Source: Isoetes taiwanensis (Eukaryota > Streptophyta > Lycopodiopsida > Isoetales > Isoetaceae). Taken from it: a stretch of DNA of 64,000 bases. Every line of letters begins with the position of its first letter. Within the stretch, counting starts at the first letter, position 1. The stretch covers positions 744,001 to 808,000 of the forward strand of contig JAJEKV010000084.1 in the NCBI GenBank assembly GCA_021234155.1, given 5' to 3'. The position numbers and the translations under genes were made by a program. This document shows, piece after piece, positions 59,029 to 64,000 of the stretch. The notes under the pieces were generated by a model. It had not been told where the DNA came from. It searched no databases and saw nothing but the letters and a program-made list of their open reading frames with translations.

Positions 59029-59300
59029 TTGGTTAACTTTTCCCACCCTATATCGGGGTTTTCATTGCTGACTATTGGTTAACTTTTCCCGCCCCTCTAT
59101 CGGGGTTTTCATTGCCCGAAGCGCTTGCATGCACACAACCATGGCAGATCCGAATGAAGCGGTAGACAAACATCCATGGCGGTAGAAGCGGGCGCACACA
59201 CATTCGGCGGCTTTGGCAAATCCGGCGACTATGGCGATGGCAAATCTTTGGTAGCTATGGCGATGGCAAATCTTTGGCAGCTGTGGCAATGGCAAATCCG
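59029..59300 (+). repeat. Short tandem repeats of 49 and ~30 bp
   Basis: 'tattggttaacttttccc(a/g)cc...tatcggggttttcattgc' occurs twice (59,029 and 59,077). 'gatggcaaatctttgg(c/t)a' type units recur three times at 59,215-59,300. Confidence 0.7.
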
Positions 59301-62060
59301 ACAGGTTTTGTTATGTTCTTAGAGGCTTGTTTTTCGTTTATTTTCTAAGCTTTGTTTCTCGAATCCGAACTCGAAAGCATAACATTTTCCGGGACTAGGA
59401 AGCTTGATCGAAATGGAAGAAGGCATTATTTTGCTTGGGCTTGAAGGGTTGCGGACTTCTTTGGATGCAACTCGATGGAACAATTCGTGGTAGTGTTAGA
59501 ACGGCCGATTCATTTCTGCGTTGCTATCTTAGGAGCAATGAAGCTAAAACATTTTGCCTGGCTTCCTTAGAATGATCTGTTTTTGGATGTTGCTTATCAT
59601 ATCCTATTCTGAATGCCACTTCATTCCTATTATTGGTCCTGAAATCACTTCTTATCTTTGATCTTGTCCCCAAAAGCATTTCGAGCATTTGATCATCTAA
59701 GAGCCATGCTTTTTGCAACCATCTCACCTATTTGCCTTATGATTTGTTCCTCTAGGAACCATTTCGACCCTTTACCTCTAAGATCGGAGATAACTAATGG
59801 CAAAAAGCTGATATTTTTTTGGCAAGAACAAGCAGCACGCATATCCCTGACACAAGAGCAGTGATTATTGATTCGTATGATTTTTCATAAATTTAAAACC
59901 CTTTCATCTTACAGGCCTCGTTTTTACGAGATTATCCTGCAGCGTTATCCATATGGGCAGCTTCTTGTTTTTTTAGTACAATTCAGCTTGGAGTGTTCTC
60001 TCATTCTTGTGAAGCCATCATATTGGTTATTTTCTAATATAGAAGAAGGACTGAGCATCTTATATGCAGTAAGTTGTGCGATGTTCTAAATTCTATGAAA
60101 ATGAACTTGATATGAGGGTTTCTTGATCCTTTCCCATAATGCTTCTTAGTTGTCCGTGAAACATGCTTATAGTCTGATCTGTTCCATGATGAAGCTTATA
60201 GTCTGATCTGTTCCATGATGAAGATGTTGTGGAAGAAGAAAAGGAGAGTTGAGATGACGTTAGTCATTGTTTTTAACCACAACCATTAATTCAATTGTTT
60301 TAAACCTTAACCATTGAATGTTAATTGAATGTTATAATCTGACGTTAAAATTTAAAATTTAGATTGCAATCCATCAGTATCAGTATATATAAATGAGAAT
60401 GGAGATAACATGAATATTATGTCTTATGGACTTGTTTGGGTTCGATTCCCAAAAGGCTTTTTTTTTTAACAATTAAAAAAATCAATGCAAAATTCATAAT
60501 ATATTAGCTTTTAAATTGTGGTTTATAGTAATTTTTTATTTTAATGTGTGCCATGTGTCAACATTTGATTTGATAGAAGACATATTAAAAACAATACCTT
60601 CTTTTCTACATGTAATACTAATGCTTTTTTTTATTTCAAAAGTATGCCACGTGTCCATATTTGATTAGCTAGAATAATATTTTTTATTTAAAAAGTATGC
60701 CCGTGTCAATATCTCATTAGTTAAACAACCACATTAAAAACATACATTTTTTCTACATGTTATAATATTATTTTTTACATGTCCTTATTTCAGGAAAACT
60801 ATAGCTAGATTTCAATAACACATGTAGGGTTTCGTAAATAAAAAAAAGGCCATACGTGATTTTTTTTTAGTTTTGCAAAAACAACACTTGAAACAACATG
60901 TCCACATTGCGAAAAAGAACACTTGAAAACATCGACTTTCTATTTCCCTCGTGTTCTTTTTCTTTGTAGTGTTTTATTTCTAGTGTTGTAATTTAGTTTT
61001 TCAGTCTTGATAAAATTAAAACCTACACGTGCTATTTTAAAGATAAACAACGCATGGTTCCGCCAAAAAACAACAGCGAAGGAAAAAAGTACACGTTGAC
61101 AAAAATTCACAAAAACCATGTCAATTTTCTCTACGCATGGATTTTTCTGCCAAAAAACCACTGTCTCTTTGTGCAAATCCGGATAAACAGGCCACGTGGA
61201 CTTTTGGGGCCATTTTGGTGTTGTTTTTGGCATAAAACAACACTTCCGTACAACTAAAAAATAACTGTGGACCAAAAATTGGGGTCAGTGTGCATTTATG
61301 AATTAACATTATCATAGTACCGGATACATTACTTCCGATAGTACGATTATATTTACTCTAATCTTTACAATATTTAACGACTTTAGATCGCGATTATTTA
61401 AACAATAACCTTGATTTTAGACCTATTGTTACATAGAGAAGGTTTTAATTATTATACACAAGAATTAGATGTGCTTCTTATTCTCTTCCTTGGGTCTTGC
61501 ATTACCCTTGGAAGTATATCCCTAAGATGCACTTAAGTATATTCGAATTCTATTTTCTATTTATATTTATAAGAACCCCGAGGTCACATGGCTATCCTTG
61601 GAAGGAATTGCATCCTTGCGAAGGATTAATTAACATGCTACCTCACATTATCGTTGTTATTTAACTTATTTCCGTATGATACATATACGTACAGTAGATT
61701 CTATGCAATTATTAGGATCTATATTTAACTTATCTATAAGACACATTAAAGCTTATAATGCATGCGCACGCCTTACCTAAGGCTAGAATGCATCCACCCA
61801 TTGAGCCGGCGTCGAGTAATTTGGAGATGACTTGGTCGTTGCGTTGCTCCCATAGTTTTGCTCCATTCCATTGGTGTAGTTAGCTATCATGTCAGTCTCG
61901 CACGTTGAAGGCCTCATGAGCGCTAAGGTATCTATCTATCTTACGCTCTGTTCGCTTCGGCCATTGCCGGAGTGAACTCTATTCTACGGGTCGGTCAATT
62001 TGAGCCCTCCCACTTTCTTCGAAAAGAAAATGGTCCTGCACCCCTTCAATGACGTTGTAC
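59301..62060. other. AT-rich, no supported gene
   Basis: Contains a 31-bp tandem duplication (gcttatagtctgatctgttc..., 60,165-60,225) and three degenerate ~80-bp units with 'atgcca(c/t)gtgtc(a/c)a(c/t)atttgatt' (60,545-60,760). At 60,438-60,450 is GGGTTCGATTCCC, a perfect pol III B-box-like sequence, but no A box is visible upstream. Short frames (for example 60,940-61,275 on the minus strand) have no recognised domain. Confidence 0.4.
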
Positions 62061-62068
62061 ACAACGTC

Positions 62069-62399
62069 ATATGGGTAAAAGCATGCTACGGTGTACCACT
62101 TTTGGAACCCTCAAAAGTACCTACACTGGGTACTTTTAAAACTGGTACTTTCTGTTTTTTCTTTCCATTAAAATCAATCGAAATTTTTTGAATTGAGGGT
62201 CAATAGCATGTCAATCTATAGTACTAGAGGATAACAATACTACTAATGACTAAAATAAATGAATTAACTCTCAAACTTATTGTTTATTGCGGCATTTTTG
62301 CAAGTTCCCAGTACCCAGTGTTGGGTACTTTTCTGGGTAGTTTTGTACTACCTAAATAGGTACTTTAGATGGTACACCCTAGCATGCTTTCACCCATAT
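62069..62399. mobile_element. 331-bp MITE with 30-bp inverted termini
   Basis: Left end ATATGGGTAAAAGCATGCTA (62,069) and right end, reverse complement, ATATGGGTGAAAGCATGCTA (from 62,399); 28 of 30 bases match. TA at both edges fits a TA target duplication. The interior carries repeated GGTACTTT/AAAGTACC motifs (CCTACACTGGGTACTTTT, CCAGTGTTGGGTACTTTT) that could fold further. No ORF of its own. Confidence 0.82.
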
Positions 62400-63049
62400 C
62401 TATTCTCTCCCCTTAAGAGGTTATATGCTTCTTACTTTAATTTACTAGCCTTAGCTAACATATATAACCATCTAAGATGGATGCACATATTATGTTATCA
62501 TTTATTTCAATATAGTTATGGGTTACCTACTTAGTTAGAACGATTCTAAACCACAAGGTTTTGTCATCATGACAATTCCTTTTGTCTCAAAAGACTATTT
62601 GATTACTATAATTGTTATTTTAGATGTATCTTACATGTACTATTCTTTTATATTCTAGAGATTCCCCCTTTCTTAGTTATTTAAATTCTTGGAATATTCC
62701 TACCAAACGAATTGATGTCGTCGTAACAAGTTGGCCGGACTTGTTAGATTACTTCTTTTCTTTCGGTTGGATTATTCTTTTGGAGGTACTAGATTTATAC
62801 ATGGTCAACAATTATCCTAGTAATGATTCCTTCTTAGCGAGGTGATCAATCTCACCAAGTGGTTTCAATATGTTGGATGTCTGTTAACAATCGTGTATAA
62901 TTTTAGTTACTCCTATGCGTTTCCTTCCCAATATTTGACGCTTAGCTCAATATTGGGGCAATCCTTTCGGCAAGAATGTCTAACAATGCCTTCTAATCCC
63001 AATATGGATGTTACCATCCCTACATTTAACCTACTAGGCCCCATGGCCT
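62400..63049. other. AT-rich, no supported gene
   Basis: Short frames at 62,624-62,845 and 62,842-63,060 without recognised domains. Nothing else seen. Confidence 0.35.
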
Positions 63050-63458
63050 TAGATGCTTGAGCTTGCTAGAAGCTCATCCACTCGTTGCCTGCTTGAAATA
63101 GCAAGGTAACGTTCTTCCGAGTCGCTCGATACTTCAGTCTCCTTGACGGTGGATCCTCTTTTTGACTTTGTTCGTTAGAAGCCTCTCATTGCTGGTGGCT
63201 TGCTGGTGTAGTTGATCACTTGAAATCTTCCATGCCGCTTTTCAAAAGCCTGAAGGTGGCGCCGTTTGAAAAAAAAAGGTCTTTCATCTCGAACTCTTTG
63301 TCTTGGCAGCTAACGACTCTGTATCCGATATTGTTTCTTCGACTCCATCGATGTCTCATACGTCGAGTCCTCTTGTCGTTATCGTGTTGCCCGAAGAGTG
63401 TTGAGGATGTGGATTGCTTCACCCCTGCAATTGCCTGACATCTCTTCTTTTGATCCAT
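63050..63458 (-). pseudogene. Possible broken coding fragment, minus strand
   Basis: An 80-codon minus-strand frame from 63,458 (MDQKKRCQAIAGVKQSTSST) has a charged, protein-like composition. Another frame just beyond gives 'SDSEERYLAISSRQRVDELL'. A frameshift near an A-rich run (63,270-63,278) may separate them. It resembles the basic N-terminus of a retroelement gag or a small nuclear protein, but no domain is recognised. Confidence 0.3.
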
Positions 63459-63547
63459 TATGCTATGGGAGGGAAGGAATAACAGGGGAACTATTCATGC
63501 AAAACATATAGCTTACATAATTACAATTACTACTAGCGCTATTAGGT

Positions 63548-63795
63548 CCCGGGGGATTCACATAGTGTAGGCCGTATATACCATGTGAGTGGATGATAAG
63601 GGGTTTTTTTTAACCTAAAGCGTACGAATACGTACGGGAAGGGGTTCTTTAGACTTTAAAAAATCCAATCTCTAGTGATGTATTTCATACGGAAAGGGGT
63701 TTTTTAGACCTTAAAAAAAGCGTATACGAAGGGGTTTTTTATGACCCCTTCCTCGCACATGGCGTATCCCTTATACACTAAGTGATATCCCCGGG
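63548..63795. mobile_element. 248-bp hAT-type MITE with perfect 8-bp TSD
   Basis: Flanked by the identical 8-mer TATTAGGT at 63,540-63,547 and 63,796-63,803. Termini: CCCGGGGGATTCACATAGTG on the left and, reverse-complemented from the right, CCCGGGGATATCACTTAGTG, followed by further inverted similarity to ccatgtg(a/c)g. The 8-bp duplication is the hallmark of hAT-family insertion. The inside holds three 'aaggggtttttt' direct repeats (63,599-63,740) and no ORF. Confidence 0.85.
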
Positions 63796-64000
63796 TATTA
63801 GGTCCCCCTTGAGCCTCCCTTCGTGTTGCACGCCTACTCCTTGGCAATGTCATCGGTGTTCCTCCCGGTGCAATGGTGTTGACGATCTATATCCTCTTAT
63901 TTGTACGTTGGCTCGTACTCCGGGGTAGTTTGTTGATATACCTGGGCCCTCCGATGTTTGTCGGCTATGGCACAACATGCTTTGCATCACATTCTAACTA

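Noticed and set aside
61054-61275. Overlapping frames on both strands near 61.1 kb
   Set aside because: No domain and AT-rich flanks; length is within chance expectation.

Overview
The window looks like nuclear, repeat-dominated DNA of a land plant. The evidence is an L1-type LINE with a DUF4283/CCHC ORF1 and an ORF2 carrying endonuclease, reverse transcriptase and zf-RVT regions, a Ty3-like LTR, MITEs, Helitron-type ends and GT-AG introns. There are no operons and no organellar gene block. No intact ordinary host gene is evident. The one substantial non-transposon reading frame encodes a Lys/Glu-rich protein with a ParB/Srx-like domain. I think such families occur in non-seed plants, but that placement is weak.

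Layout. (1) 1-20,056 and about 21,634-41,906 are two direct copies of one ~20 kb segment. In order each copy holds: a GC-rich minisatellite; an array of perfect palindromes (core AAATGGCGCCATTT); the ParB-like gene with at least one intron; a degenerate minus-strand LINE; exon-like fragments ending in a Helitron-type 3' terminus; an AT-rich segment entered by a second Helitron-type end on the other strand; a degenerate LINE ending in (CTAT)n; and a zf-RVT fragment of an older LINE interrupted by an L1. The left copy stops inside the L1 reverse transcriptase. The right copy runs to the L1 poly(A). (2) 20,057-21,633 is the spacer, with more palindromes. (3) 37,042-43,752 is a near-complete 6.7 kb L1 with a 9-bp target duplication (GTGCTTGTC). 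Removing it rejoins the host zf-RVT frame. (4) 44.2-53.2 kb is a large inverted repeat (arms ~2 kb, loop ~4.9 kb). It holds three copies of a ~246-bp MITE, a minus-strand Ty3-like LTR and three tandem-repeat blocks. (5) 53.4-56.9 kb is an inverted array of a ~807-bp unit, followed by a 19-bp minisatellite with a 57-bp higher-order period. (6) 57.5-64 kb is mostly uninformative AT-rich DNA with two further MITEs, one flanked by a perfect 8-bp target duplication.

A dominant feature is how the two 20-kb copies differ. Mismatches and small indels concentrate at CAG/CTG trinucleotides, are patchy, and break whichever copy lies in the affected patch. CAG/CTG is the preferred plant CHG-methylation context, so many differences and frameshifts may be long-read basecalling errors rather than mutations. 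All 'broken gene' calls here should be read with that in mind.
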